Positions 23,872-36,030 of a stretch of DNA of 64,000 bases are shown here, piece by piece. The stretch lies in assembly GCA_020064725.1 (NCBI GenBank), contig JAGTWJ010000008.1, positions 2,170,001 through 2,234,000 on the forward strand. Direction: 5' to 3'. Each line of letters starts with the position of its first letter. The stretch's first letter is position 1. Source of the stretch: Drechslerella dactyloides. Its lineage: Eukaryota; Ascomycota; Orbiliomycetes; Orbiliales; Orbiliaceae. The notes under the pieces were generated by a model that saw only the letters and a list, made by a program, of their open reading frames with translations, made no database searches and had not been told where the DNA came from. The translations under genes and the position numbers were made by a program.

Positions 23872-24492
23872 ATGTGTGACTCAAGCTGCTTCTGTTCGCC
23901 GTCCGAAGAGCAGCAGCCTAGCCCATTAGACTATGCAAACTGTCGTTGCATACGTTGGGAAGAACTCTGCTCCGCATGCATTGCCAGGGGCGTAAGAATC
24001 ATTACCTTCGACACCGAGATGCCAACCCCATCGGAACCCGAAGTCGACGGTCCTTGCACAACGTCTAAGGGCTTGACAGGCAGTCAAACTTCGGTACCCG
24101 GCCCTTCAGACACGGTAGCTCTGTCAACGGGCTTCGTTAGCCCTGTTACATGGGCCAATACTTATCCGATGGATGAGGGCCCGTACACAGCCTCTTCGGT
24201 ACCGCCGCCAGACATCATGGAAGCTCCGCCTTCGATTATGGATACTACCCCGTACGGAGGCGCTGCCCCAGATACCCCGCCTGTCGGGCAAGATGGTGCA
24301 GGGGATGATTTTTCCATCTCCTACCGGGATGTCATCGCCGCCTTGGAGCAGTCGTCCATCGGCACCTCTCGCACTACCACGGTCGTCAATACCAATGCGG
24401 TCTTTAATACTAATTCGGACCTCGACATCACCGATTCGGTCGATATCGACAACGATCAAACGCATATGGACGATCATGAGATGCAGATGTGA
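23872..24492 (+). CDS. Unknown acidic protein, 206 aa
   Basis: From the ATG at 23872 (MCDSSCFCSPSEEQQ) to the stop at 24492, one exon. The N-terminus is Cys-rich (five Cys in the first 30 residues or so, then CRCIRWEELCSAC), possibly a small metal-binding region. The rest is acidic and Pro/Ser/Thr-rich, ending in SVDIDNDQTHMDDHEMQM. No signal peptide. A longer version starting at 23536 would add a basic, hydrophobic leader, but the better start context favours 23872. No family recognised. Confidence 0.55.
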   Translation: MCDSSCFCSPSEEQQPSPLDYANCRCIRWEELCSACIARGVRIITFDTEMPTPSEPEVDGPCTTSKGLTGSQTSVPGPSDTVALSTGFVSPVTWANTYPMDEGPYTASSVPPPDIMEAPPSIMDTTPYGGAAPDTPPVGQDGAGDDFSISYRDVIAALEQSSIGTSRTTTVVNTNAVFNTNSDLDITDSVDIDNDQTHMDDHEMQM

Positions 24493-26933
24493 GCTCCACG
24501 AACTCACAATATGGTCTTACGGCGATCGCGGCTCGAAGTACACCCAGACACCCACACCGACTGGGCCAGCCTGACAACCATCACTTTACGACTTAAATGC
24601 TGCATTTGGGTTATTTATGGCGAGGCATCGGCGTCTAGCACAACTGATATGGATCTATGAACGCTTTAGTGTGGGGTCGCGTCTAGTTTATATTTTCTTT
24701 GCTCTTTTTGCTTTTCAGGTCTATGCTACTTCATGTACGTATGTTTACAGAGTAATAATTAAGTAGTAATATACATTGTACTAGTTGCAGATTGAGTGAT
24801 GGCAGATTATAATCTCGGAATTATATAAATGAAAACACAATCTTGACTTCATAAATTTACCAAATATATTAGCTGATCACAATGTCAATGCTAAAATGGG
24901 ACGCCTCTATGATGATGCATGCATATGGTTACGGTATACGAGTCAATGGCGTACTGATATATCTGATCTGGAAATTACCCAGCGAGTGGGTTGACGCGGT
25001 ATCGCGTGACACAGATATCCGTACAATCCGATGGAGTTGCTACCGCAGAACGTTAACGTCATGCAATGCAAGAATCGCTTGGCTGCATGCCAGTAAATCC
25101 GACCGACCCGCACATTCACGCACCTCATGCACCGTTAATCTGAAATGGCCGGCGACGTTTGGTATGCGATTGATCATGATCAAACAGAATGGAGTTGTAT
25201 TCATGCTGCCAGTATAGTAAAAACACGATAGGGGCTGCTCAGTCATGTTTGCACGTAGTCCACCGTTACATGCGACGTCAAAGTTGCAATTTGCAGAGCA
25301 TCACGTTAGGGTCTGCCCGCCTGGAGCGGCGAATAATAAAACCTCATTTGCAGCTCCCCAAAGTTAAAATCTCTATAGCCCAGCTAGCAGTGGGGTGTGA
25401 ATAAGCCAAGCCTCAGCGAAATATGGCATGTCGTGCGGGTGGTATGCTGTGGAACGGGGACGGAATGGCCACATCATGCGTTACGAACCCCTGCGCCCCC
25501 GGTTTTGACCAGGAGCCAGTCTCGACACTAGACCGGCAGCGTTGAAGCGGGACCGTTGGAGACTTGATACTACTGATCTCAGCCTTATTACATCAGGAAG
25601 CTGGAGATGAATAAGCTCGTGGTTGAGATTTTCGAGTTCCATACTCCTCATCATTGCAGTGGAGATATAGCCCAGCTTTGGTTCTTAACTACGTCGCAGG
25701 CTCGTCAAGTTCCTTTGCAGTTAATATGTCAGCGCGATGGAGCATCATGATGAAGTAGCTAGTAGCAGATTTGAAGGGAAAGTTCCCGGTGCCGGTAGTA
25801 TTAGTCTCGGGGAAGCTATCTCGGGCCCAGCTACCAAGGGCGGTCTAGCGAGCTGCAGGATGCATTCCTAGCAGTACGACTGATGCATGATTTCTCAAAG
25901 CTCATTTCATAAAGTAGCCAAGCTATGACTATTCGAATTTCCCAGCCTCGAGCGCTCCTCAACAGCTGCCACGGCGCTCGTTGGGCTCGTTCCTCGTGTA
26001 CAGTATGTCCGCTGGAAGCCGTGAGGCAGGTGTCTGGTTCGGATGACAAAAGTGCGCCCGATCATGCAGTTTGCATGTGGTGGGCGCTGGAGTTTCGCTT
26101 TCTTTCGGAGCTCAAATTGAGGCTTCTGAAATGCTGGGCATCGTGATATCCGTATGCATTGAACCCTATAAAGGCATCCATGCCTGTCTCATTGCCGAGT
26201 GTCAAATCCTCGTATCGTCTCGTACCCTCCTCTCGAGCTCTACCAGGTCAAAGCCAGTCCGACTACCCTCGCTAACGAACACCAAAGAGAGTCACGCAAC
26301 CAGGTGAGTTTATAGTAACTTCCTTGCTGTATCCGGAGAGAGCCTAGCTGGTACCGGGGTCGTTTCAGGAGCTGGTATATCGCAGCGGTCGATACATGGG
26401 AGGTACCGTCGCCGGGGCTGGGATGTTGTATGTACGAGAGACAATGCTACGCTGCGAAGGTGGCCTGGCGTCGCAATCTCGCCCCACTCGTAGCTACATT
26501 TTCTGGCTCTTCCCCCCAGACGACCACAACCGCGTCCGCCTGCTCTCCATCCTCTCTCCTCATCGCTCCTCCTTCACTGAAACCATCGGCTTACCATCGT
26601 TACTGATCAAGATACTTCGAACAGAGGTAGAAAAGTGTTCTTTGAGTTAAACCGGACACGTCGAACACGCCAGTACGTCAATTGGCGATATCTTGCTCGA
26701 CCCCGCCACCGTTTCATTTAAGCTTCAACAGAACACAATGGCCCAAACCAGGAGGCGCGGAGGATCCACCTGTAAGTCGCTTTCCTTCGGCGTACGCCTT
26801 CGATCGGCTCCTATAAGCTCTTTTCCATTCGGCATTCGCTCTCGTCCGTATTGCCATCGTGTAGCCAGCTCCTGCGCGTCCATAAGCAACATATTCTGTG
26901 ATATATTGAGCCGCTAGTTGTCATTTCTACACT
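24493..26933. other. 2.4-kb gap before the dehydratase gene
   Basis: No supported gene. A TATA-like CCTATAAAGG at about 26163 and a C/T-rich tract around 26530-26570 suggest that the transcription start of the dehydratase gene lies far upstream of its ATG. A short upstream frame at about 26738 ending at a GTAAGT suggests a 5' UTR intron. Confidence 0.45.
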
Positions 26934-28393
26934 ATGAATTCCAAGCAGAATGGCATGCAGGGACGCAAGCTAATCACTCGTGAAGCCTCGGTCGAGAACC
27001 GCCTCAGGGACACTGGAGTATGGAAGGAAGCTCCTCTGCTCACCGGAGCCACTAAATATGAGCCTTTGCCCGATGTCAAGAACATCATGATCACTGGTGG
27101 GGCCGGCTTCATGTAAGTGACCAATCGCGCCCCTTCCCCTCACCCGAGCAAACAGCGCCCAGATTGCTTCGGACCGGCGCGATCCCGGGTATCAATCCGA
27201 CTATCAGCATCACGAGTTCCACCATTTTCAGCCAACATGACTGACGCGTGGTGTGTATAACAGCGCCTGCTGGCTTGTCCGTCACCTCACCACGACCTAC
27301 TCCGGAGTTTACAACATCGTGTCCTTCGACAAGCTCGATTACTGCGCCTCGCTGAACAACACGCGCATGCTGGACTCCCTCCCGAATTTCAAGTTCTTCC
27401 ACGGCGACATCACCGAGCCGGAAGACGTCATTCACTGCATCAAGGAGAACTCGATTGACACCATCTTCCACTTCGCCGCTCAATCCCACGTCGATCTGTC
27501 CTTCGGTAACAGCTACCAGTTCACCGACACCAACGTTTACGGCACCCACGTCCTGCTAGAATGCGCCAAGAACTACGGCATCAAGAAATTCATCCACATC
27601 TCGACCGACGAAGTCTACGGCGAGGTCGAGGAAGATGGCGAGGACTTGCTCGAAACCAGCATCCTGGCTCCAACAAACCCCTACGCTGCCTCCAAGGCCG
27701 CGGCGGAGATGTTGGTGAACGCCTACTACAAGAGCTTCAAGCTCCCCGTCATCATTGTCCGAAGCAACAACGTTTACGGGCCCCACCAGTTCCCAGAGAG
27801 TAAGTTGTACCCAACGCACTGCACTGACCGACAGCTCGCCAAGAGTCGGAGCACTTGCTAACACACCCCTGCCTTGGAACACAGAGGTCATCCCCAAGTT
27901 CACATGCCTGCTCAACCGCGGCGGAAAGCTCCTGCTCCACGGTGACGGCCTGCACACTCGCCGCTATCTATTCGCCGGCGACGCAGCCGACGCCTTCGAC
28001 ACGATTCTCCACAAGGGTAGCATCGGCCAGATCTACAACGTCGGCTCCTACGACGAAATCTCCAACATCACCCTCTGCAAGAGACTCATCGAGCAGTTCG
28101 GCCACCCGGAGTCCAAGTACGATGAGATGGTCGAGCACGTCCGCGACAGACCCTTCAACGACAGACGGTACGCTGTCGATGGCACCAAGCTGCGACAGCT
28201 CGGCTGGGATCAGAAGACCAAGTTCGAGGACGGGCTGAAGCTCACCGTCGAGTGGTACCGCAAGTTTGGCGAGAAGTGGTGGGGCGATATCAGCAACGTC
28301 ATTGGCGTTCCGTTCCCCGTTGTGGATCACAATCTGCACGAGGTCATTGCGAGCCCAGAGGCTGAAGGGAAGCCGAAGCATTCTACTGCTTGA
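26934..28393 (+). CDS. UDP-glucose 4,6-dehydratase-like enzyme
   Basis: RmlB-type short-chain dehydrogenase/reductase that converts an NDP-glucose (in fungi most likely UDP-glucose) to the 4-keto-6-deoxy sugar, the first step to UDP-rhamnose-type sugars. Exons 26934-27112, 27264-27799 and 27885-28393 give 407 residues. The NAD-binding TGGAGFI (about residues 54-60) is split by the first intron. The catalytic region HISTDEVYGE and the YxxxK pair in NPYAASK are intact, as is RSNNVYGPHQFPE-KVIPKF across intron 2. The N-terminal 50 residues are a fungal-type extension. No epimerase/reductase partner is seen in the window. The start at 26934 is the first in-frame ATG. Confidence 0.92.
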
Positions 28394-28842
28394 TTGGAAT
28401 CTAAGATTGTGTAGCTTGATTGGAAATCTCTTGCTGTACGCGTATATTCATCGTATCTGTGCGGTGCGGTTGGGGCTACGGCAGCATGTTGAATATGCCA
28501 ATGTGTGATTTTAGTTTTGTCATTCGATATAGATCTCAAATGCTAAGAGTATGCAGTCCATTCTTTCCGTCTCACGATCAAAACTGTAGTCGTTCGCTCG
28601 GATGAGAAATGGCGTCATGGCCGCCGCAACTCCCGGTCGCTTTGGTCCGACGTGCATGTACAGATATATCCAGGCACACAGATCGTGAAGTTAGAGATGA
28701 AGTCACAGAGTAAGTCGACCAATGACGCTTGCATTTAATATTTACTTAATCAAATGCTATCCGCTCGTGATATATATCGCTCGATGAAGATTTCAAATCG
28801 AAAGAAAGTATACAGGGCTGTTTAGCACATCGCCACAGAGAA
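28394..28842. other. Convergent 3' intergenic region
   Basis: Between the dehydratase stop and the stop of the minus-strand gene at 28843. No gene seen. Confidence 0.5.
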
Positions 28843-31570
28843 CTAGAGAGCTTCCAGCATAGCTTTCGCTTGAACTTCTAGATCTTTAGTCAACGACTGC
28901 ACTAGCAAGGCCTGTTCTTGAAGATATATAAAATAATCATTCGACACGGTCTTCAGGGACCCGGCACGCTCCAGAGCACTAGGGCTATTCTCGCGAATCA
29001 ACGTCCACGCGTATTTGTGAAATGGGCTGATGAATTCGTATTCTCCCGTGGATTCAAGCTTTGTGAACCAGAGGAACGCGTATGTTTCCGTGTGAAGATA
29101 CCATAGTTTCCGGATTATAGCCGTCACTGGTTCGTCCATCCCATCTGTCAGATGCGAGTGAAAGACGGGACGATGTGATTCTGCACTTACTTTCTCTCTG
29201 TTGTTTCACGGCTGCTTCGCTTTCTTTACTGTCGTATACCACTCGTCCGGCTTTGAGCATGGTTGCTGCAGCCATCGCCGCCGGGTTCGGTCCTAGCATT
29301 GCGAGCGCAGCTTGTACGCTGTCCAGTTCTGCATCGAGTGTATTTTCCGCTTCGGATTGACCTGCTGCGCCGGTTGCATAACGGATCATGTTCTCGCTAC
29401 ATATATATGTTATGACCGCCCGGTGGGTGGCGACTAGTAGTCTGTTGAGGAGCGGTCGTCCTTCTGGCGAATTGGCGACGAATATGAAGGATGGGTTGGC
29501 TGTGTGGGATTTTATTATCCTGTCGAGGGTTTCGTCTGCTGATTTTAGAGAGAGGATGTAGTCATCAACGGCTCGGTTGAATTTGGCTTTATATTCTTTA
29601 TCGTCCGGGTAGTCTCCGGGGCATGGGAACTATTGCTTACTGTCAGCATACGTTGATATTCAATAACATTTATCTGTATTAAATGTCAAAGTATCGTGAG
29701 TTTATAACGAGTCAGCTGTCAGGTAGTGCTCACGTCTCTCTTCGCTCTCTCTAGTGGACTGAGTGGTTTCGCAGGCTTTGGCTCAGGATTTATGCTATTA
29801 TCTAGTTTGCAACTACTAGCGTCGTTACTGCAAGTCGTATCCTGAATGAAATTCGGTGTCCGGTCTGTGGTCGGAGCTTTCGGTTGAGGTAAAAATATCG
29901 GTGACTCCTCGGGAGGCCCGAAGAGGTCATCTGTCCTCGTAGCTTTATCTATCGATACCGCAGTCATACTCTTGACTGATGATTCAGATGATGTGGGCAT
30001 CAAAGGCACGAATTCGAGCACCGGCAAAGATGGTGCCTCTGAGCTCATCGAGGCCCCCGCGGCTCCTATCGACCCGGCTTCCTGTTCATCTGCAGCTGCA
30101 GCTGCCTCTTGTGGCAGCGTGGTCGCATTTGATACAAGCTCTCCACTCTCCGAGGGCGGTTCAGGCTGTGCAATCTGTTCCGGCGCAGGTACAGTTGGAC
30201 TAGGTTCGGAAATCTTCATCTCGATTTTCGTCTCGACTTTTGTCTGAAACTTCGCATTGACCTGGGCGCCATGTCTTGATGAGTCTGCTCCCACTCGGAC
30301 CACATTGGTTGTGACGTTGCTTGTTCCAACCGCCAACCTCGTCACCGTGGCTTCAGACCCCAGGGGCATGGAATCGAGAGGGTTTACCTCTAATAGGTTT
30401 TCTACCAGTAATCTTGAATTATTCGACGGTTAGCAGATGTAGTGTATGCGGGAATATTTTCTCGGGCTCATACTCGGGGCCTTGAGAGGGGCCGATGGCG
30501 CTGAAGTCGATGGTGTCGGTTAGGTAGCGTTCGTTCCATAGCAGGGATGCTCCTCGCCACCATTCTGCTAGGACTTCGCGATCCCACGCGTCTTGAAAGC
30601 CCGTTCCGGGAACTGGAATAATTTCTGTACCGATGTATTCCGAGCTTTGAATGGTATTATTTTTGGACAGAAACAGCAGGTTTCTCATGAAAGACTGAAC
30701 GCTCTCAGAAACTGAAATGCTAGTTGCTAGGGTCTCAAATCGAAGCTGTGAAGGATATATATGAGCATCGGTTATGAACTTCAGATTCGATACCTGGGAG
30801 ATGGCATCTCCATATCTTTGATTGTCGGAATATTGTAGTGCTGTAAAATATTTACTTACGTATATTTGGGGGTATGCAGGCTCTCCTCCCTCGTTGTCTC
30901 TCTTGACAAATTCGTAATTGTGCAATGCTACACCATTGGCACCAGAAGTCTGTGATGGCGGTAAAGCTTTCCGAAAGTAGCCTTCTAGCCAAACTTCGTA
31001 CTCGTCATCCCTCATTTCGCTGTTGAAACTTGGGTTTACCACTATCACTTGACATGACTGCTCGTCCAGGTTCGGCCGACAGTGTTGAGACTTGGATGAA
31101 TCTGGTCTCGCAGGCGATATCGGTGGCGTTATATTCTCGCTGCTCGATGTTATATCGTTGGTTAATCTGTGTATACCCAACTGTACGTTAGTCTTGCGTA
31201 TCACCTGCATGGAAGTGTATCGCGAAATCGAATCGGCGTCTCACTCAATCTGCTCTCCGGCTCCCTTATCGGAGACGAACAGAGAGGATGTAATTGCTCT
31301 CTTTGCCCTCCCGAATAAACTTTGGTTATCCGATGCATCTCGGTGGCCGTAAGAGCCACCCGAAGCCTTCAGTTTCTGCGAATAGTGGTTTTCGATTCTA
31401 ATTGCCTCCTGCTCTTGGAGGTACTTGTTGCATAGTTGTTGGAGCTTCTGTGCGAGTAGTTCCAGGTTTGCATCCCAGTCGTGGATGAGAAGGTTGAGGA
31501 TGAGGCGAAGCTGTGCTAGGAACTTCTCATCCTCAGGCCCCCGTGGCCTGGGGCTTGTCGATGCCGGCAT
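28843..31570 (-). CDS. Unknown five-exon protein, 812 aa
   Basis: I join 31570-31245, 31166-30474, 30412-29734, 29629-29191 and 29144-28843, all in phase (GTGAGA, GTATGA, GTGAGC and GTAAGT donors; ctgctaac branch site before 30413). The N-terminus (MPASTSPRPRGPEDEKFLAQ) leads into a helical region. A mid-region beta/alpha segment follows (NYEFVKRDNEGGEPAYPQIY), then a Ser/Pro/Glu-rich disordered linker, and a helical C-terminal domain (YKAKFNRAVDDYILSLK; NDYFIYLQEQALLVQSLTKD). No signal peptide or membrane span, and the family is not recognised. A 48-nt segment, 30793-30746, has GT-AG ends and keeps frame, so it could be an optional intron. Confidence 0.65.
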
Positions 31571-32757
31571 CAGTATCTGGTTTCGATATCTGCGCAGAAA
31601 GTGAAACTGGGAGAGAGGCACATACAACCAACCGTCTCAATGCCTTTATTCGAATTGCGGACAAGACCACTTTATATATAGGATTTGCTGGCAAGGGAAA
31701 CTCTCGTCAGCCCACTGAGATAATATTGTCTCCAATAAGCGACGGACTGCACGCTCACGAGACCGACGGTTCGTCCCCAAAAATGGCATGGGAAGTGCCT
31801 TGAGGATGGTCCTGGGGTCCACCGAGGTCGCATGTGTACACTACGAGGTGGAGAATTCGGGAAGCGAATTGTAGCTCCGCATTCTGTTGACAAACTGTAT
31901 AAGTTCGACGCCAGCAAGATGACCCGAGACATAAGTCTCTGGCTGAATCCCGAGATACTACATCCGCCCACGGTCCATGCTGAGCCACCAATCATTCGAC
32001 TGATACTAGTTCCTTTTCCTTTCCTAAGCTTCCTTTTATAGGCTCTGAGAGCTCAGTTAAACCTCAGAATAATATACCACGCAATACTGCGTTGTGGTTA
32101 TCCCAAGCCGCCCTTATTATATAGAACAGGTAGCGGACAGGGAAGCTGGCTCTGGGACAAGCAGCCGAGCTGCTCCTATTTCCCGCTGCTGCAGTCAGCT
32201 AGTAAGCCGATATAAATTGATGGCCTCTCTTACCACTGCGTTTGCCCTTCACCGTAGGCAACGCCATAGAAAGCTCAAAGTCTGCCGAGAAGGTGAAAGA
32301 AGTTACCGGCCTGAATGGATATTTCTGGAACTAGAGTGCGCATGCTTGTATATTCCAGCGTCTGAGAGCGTACAAAATCTGCGGCGCATGTGAGCTGCGT
32401 TGCAATCCCAGGGCGGCTATAAAAAGGCCTTCTGCTGCTGCTGGCTGAGAAGGAACTCTCAATCTCTTACTCTTCACTCCAATTATATATATTTACATTT
32501 TCATGATTATCGAAACAAAGGTGATCGATATGTCGCAAGATCTTAACCTCATGACAGTTGACCGACTGGGCTATACTACAATTAAGACAACAATATCAAC
32601 GAAACTCACTCATATCAAGCTATATTTCTTTCATAATTATGGCATCGAAGCAACTCCCTTCGCAACAATATACGGACCGCCTGAGACAACATCGTCGGAC
32701 CAAAACAGCTGGAAAAGAAAACATATTTATAATGTAAGACGACACTCTAGGGGGGCC
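31571..32757. other. Intergenic region
   Basis: No gene supported. AT-rich, with a run of TATATATA-like sequence near 32487. Confidence 0.45.
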
Positions 32758-32850
32758 TATATAAAGCCCCCCTTCCCCCTCCTCCCTCCCTCCTTCCTTC
32801 TTCTCCCTTTCATCTTCCTCATCCTCTCCGTCCTCCTCGCCTCACCTCAT
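32758..32850 (+). promoter_or_regulatory. TATA box and C/T-rich core promoter
   Basis: TATATAAAG at 32758-32766 is followed directly by about 80 nt of almost pure C and T, the classic arrangement of strongly expressed filamentous-fungal genes. It lies 120-130 bp before the ATG at 32889. Confidence 0.7.
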
Positions 32851-32888
32851 AACCTCAACTAATCATCAACATCGCAAAGCACCTCAAG

Positions 32889-33296
32889 ATGCGCCTTACT
32901 CTCGCGGAAGTTCAAAATAGAAAAGAACTGCCCCCTGCGTTCCAACGCACCCGTTGGAAAGGTCAGAAGCATGCTGGGAATCCCCGAGCAATCGGGACAC
33001 CACCAGGAAGAATGGCAACGCATCGTAGTAAGATCAAGCTCACCCACTTACTTCTTTATGAAAATGCAGATACTAACATCTGATAAAATAGTCTCAAGTG
33101 AACGCAAAGAAAAGAGCTTTCTCGCTCTGAAATGACAGTGGATCAAGAAGCGGCACTGTCGTTGGCGATTGGGACCTCTGCTAAGCTGAGCGAGTTGGCT
33201 AAGGCAAACTTTCTGAACAGCAAGGTCTTTTCGACCTGGTTTATGGAACGGGAGATTGAAAGCAAAGGACTGTCTATCAAGGACATCATCAACTAA
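32889..33296 (+). CDS. Unknown small protein, two exons
   Basis: Exon 1 runs 32889-33027 (ATG at 32889, MRLTLAEVQNRKELPPAFQR), basic, with a GTAAGA donor. The branch site tactaac at about 33071 is followed by two usable acceptors. Using aaaag (exon from 33115) gives a 106-residue protein ending in EIESKGLSIKDIIN. Using the nearer aaatag (exon from 33092) gives a 59-residue protein with a different tail. The longer product keeps the clearly codon-like stretch after 33132 and is preferred. Function unknown. The strong promoter suggests real expression. Confidence 0.5.
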
Positions 33297-33927
33297 AAGT
33301 CCGATAAGACTCAGACTCTAAAGATGGCGCCGTTAATTTGTATGATAATTACATAAATGAAAATTAGTAGGTAGAGCCGCCTAGGGCAGAAACTTGCACT
33401 CTCCGCTGTAAAAGAGTAGTCTAGTAGTAACCTCTGTAAAGGGAAGCCAATCACTGCTATATATGTGGACCGGAAGTCTGTGTTCGTGGCTGAAAGCTGT
33501 CACCTAGCTTATATTATGCATCGACTCACATACGCCTAGATGGTCTTAAGATGGACTGCTCGAGATCCGAGGCGACATCCGAGACTCGGATAGTATAATG
33601 GCATGATGCACAGATGCGAGACTGCAGTCAAGCAGCAACAAATGTACAATGTACCATAGACTTGCGGTCAGTTTAAGTAACCGAATATTTATATCAGGCT
33701 CGATGACTGATGAACTTTCTATAGATATGGACAAAAAGTAATTGAGGGTGGCATAAGTTATAAATTCGGGTATAAGTATCAAAATAAAAGCTTGTGTAAT
33801 ATATATAATAAGAGCTCCATTCAAGCTTGCATCGGAAGCCGGACGCCTTGACTCAAGCCGAGAGCAAAGAAATAAAGACTGATGGCGAATCTCATATATA
33901 TTTGTATAGCTATAGAAGCATAGACGC
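33297..33927. other. Intergenic gap, AT-rich
   Basis: No gene supported; several TATATA stretches near 33800-33950. Confidence 0.5.
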
Positions 33928-34902
33928 TCAAATATATAATATAGACCCCCAGAACTCCTTGTATTCATGATCTGGGAAAAAGGGCACCCGAACTAGAAAC
34001 CTGACGCGATGGTCCAGCAGTGCCGCGCTGAATATGTAGTCGTGCCTCATCATAGAATTATAAATATCCTCCATGTGAGGATCATCGGGCTTAGTAGGAT
34101 ATGTGAAGTATAGCTCGACCACCCGCTCCCCCGACGGGCCTGTATCTTCTCGCGGCAGCGGCCAGCTCCAACTTGAATCTGCCTTCTTCAAAGTCGCCGC
34201 GATTGCCTCCAGCATTTCACGAATGGTGTTTTTCCGTTCCTCCCAATCATCGGGGTACGGAAGCCCGCTTGGTGTAAAACCCCCTTTACGGTATATAAAC
34301 ATCGGATATGGTAACACGTCGCGAATCTCACGCACGAAACGAGGATGCTCGGACTCAGCATTACCTTTAACAACTACAACATGTAGTTGTAACATCAGAT
34401 CCCAAAACGGGGGTATGCCCTCCGCATGAGTTAACGGATCCTCTGTATAATCTTTTTCCTCGTCATTTTGTGACTTGAATGCAGTTAGAGGAAATTCGGA
34501 AGGTGAGAATATTGGCTCGTCAAGGAATGGGCAGTCTGTGATATATTCCCGTTCTTTGTGGCGCTCAGGGTCGCTTGGGTCCAACGCCTTCTTCACAGTC
34601 TCGTGCTCCGGCCCGAGGTAAATATCTTTGATAACCCAATCCTTCAGAACACATCTTAAGCGGCCGGCTTCATTGTCATGAGATGAGAACAAGCGGTGGC
34701 TGCCGAGACCGAGCTCCGCATCCCGCTTCAGATCGAGAATATATCGCGTTTTGCGTAGGGTTGCAAAGTCGAGTAGGAGGCTTCTCCAGTATTGATATGC
34801 TTTTGCCGCGCGAATCTGGTCTCTGACCGTGAGGCGCGACAGGATTTCAACATGTAGTTCGACGGGGAGCTTGAGGATGAATGCCGAGGAACTGGTGGAC
34901 AT
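33928..34902 (-). CDS. F-box domain protein, 324 aa
   Basis: Single exon from the ATG at 34902. An F-box is visible at residues of about 8-50: LKLPVELHVEILSRLTVRDQ, followed by RAAKAYQYWRSLL. Such proteins usually connect a substrate to Skp1 in an SCF ubiquitin ligase. The rest is not a known repeat class (no WD40 or leucine-rich repeats) and resembles the C-terminal regions of the large, lineage-expanded fungal F-box families. It has an acidic middle (KSQNDEEKDYTEDP) and a C-terminus ending in KEFWGSILYI. Substrate unknown. Confidence 0.8.
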   Translation of the reverse strand: MSTSSSAFILKLPVELHVEILSRLTVRDQIRAAKAYQYWRSLLLDFATLRKTRYILDLKRDAELGLGSHRLFSSHDNEAGRLRCVLKDWVIKDIYLGPEHETVKKALDPSDPERHKEREYITDCPFLDEPIFSPSEFPLTAFKSQNDEEKDYTEDPLTHAEGIPPFWDLMLQLHVVVVKGNAESEHPRFVREIRDVLPYPMFIYRKGGFTPSGLPYPDDWEERKNTIREMLEAIAATLKKADSSWSWPLPREDTGPSGERVVELYFTYPTKPDDPHMEDIYNSMMRHDYIFSAALLDHRVRFLVRVPFFPDHEYKEFWGSILYI

Positions 34903-36030
34903 GGCTCGCTCCTAGAATCCTGTTCAGCTGCTTGGAAGATAAGTAAATAGATGTCACTGAACCTTTCTGATACTGGTAAGAGTGTAGTAGGGCCTCGCAA
35001 ACTTGACTATGGATAGCAGCTAGGAAGTATATATTTATGCCTTCATGCAAGCGGACAAGTGGACGGGGTACATACGAGTTATTCAGCGTATAAATATGTA
35101 TGTGCCTGTGATAATTGCTGGAGTCGACGGCGGTGAAACTAGGATTGCGTCTAACAAGTTACCGAAGTCCCACAAATCAGTAGTCCGCAGTGCTTTATGG
35201 AATCATGGCCTAGGCAAAGATGGTGGGCTGGTTTACGAGACAAGCCTTAATTACCTATATATAGCGAAAGTCGTACATAGCTACAGCTTTATTTTAACTT
35301 CCCCGAATTGACAAGCGTCATGGATGCGTGCGTGTATCGCATAGGTTTTGTGCATCCTATCGACAAACACACTCTAAATCTAGCTCATGAGTCAACTTAA
35401 TTAGCTGAAGTCCATGAACTTTCTGAGCTTCGAAGCTTCTTTTGTATTAAGCTTTTCTCTTGTAGACAGCCTCGTAGATCAGGCCGTCTTTGCCGGTCGT
35501 TTGCATCATGCTTCGGATTAATCTAGGTCGAATCGTTCCAGAGGAACTTACTGTGAATATCCGATCGAATGGTGTATGTATCTGTGTAACCAGAAGCATC
35601 TGTCGACATCATGTCCTGACGTCTGACCGCTCTGCAAATCGCCTCTCCGCCTGGCTTGAAGCCCTCACCAGCCTCCACGGTAAATATCACGTGACGTGCA
35701 CACCAGCGTAGTCGAGCCAGAGATCTCAGGGTATCGTGGCACAGTATGCTGAGCTCGAGATTTTGTTCATGGAAAGAAAGGCAAGCTCGCTAGCTGCCGC
35801 TTAAGCTTTTCGAGGACCGGTCTACCTGCCATAATGGGCCTATTCTTGCTTAGTGATGTATACAGGGCATGTCAGTCCAGCGGCACAAACCGCCGCCTAC
35901 AATTGCAATTGGCGTTGTGGCACATGCGAACAGCAATCGATCTTGATCCGGCCGAACGTTACATGCATACGTACCCACATACGATTGAGTAGCACAGTCG
36001 GCAGATACCCGAGTCGTAGATTATTCAACC
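34903..36030. other. Divergent intergenic region, F-box / peptidase
   Basis: Both neighbours point away from this region, so it holds both promoters. A copy of the dispersed motif (GGTTTACGAGACAAGCC) lies at 35230-35246. No gene supported. Confidence 0.5.

Noticed and set aside
24882..25217. 111-codon plus-strand frame in the 24.5-26.9 kb gap
   Set aside because: No motif, poor codon pattern, AT-rich context, and a competing antisense frame of similar quality.
32503..32862. 119-codon plus-strand frame
   Set aside because: Runs through the TATA box and the CT-rich tract of the downstream gene; the hydrophobic tail is only the translated C/T run.
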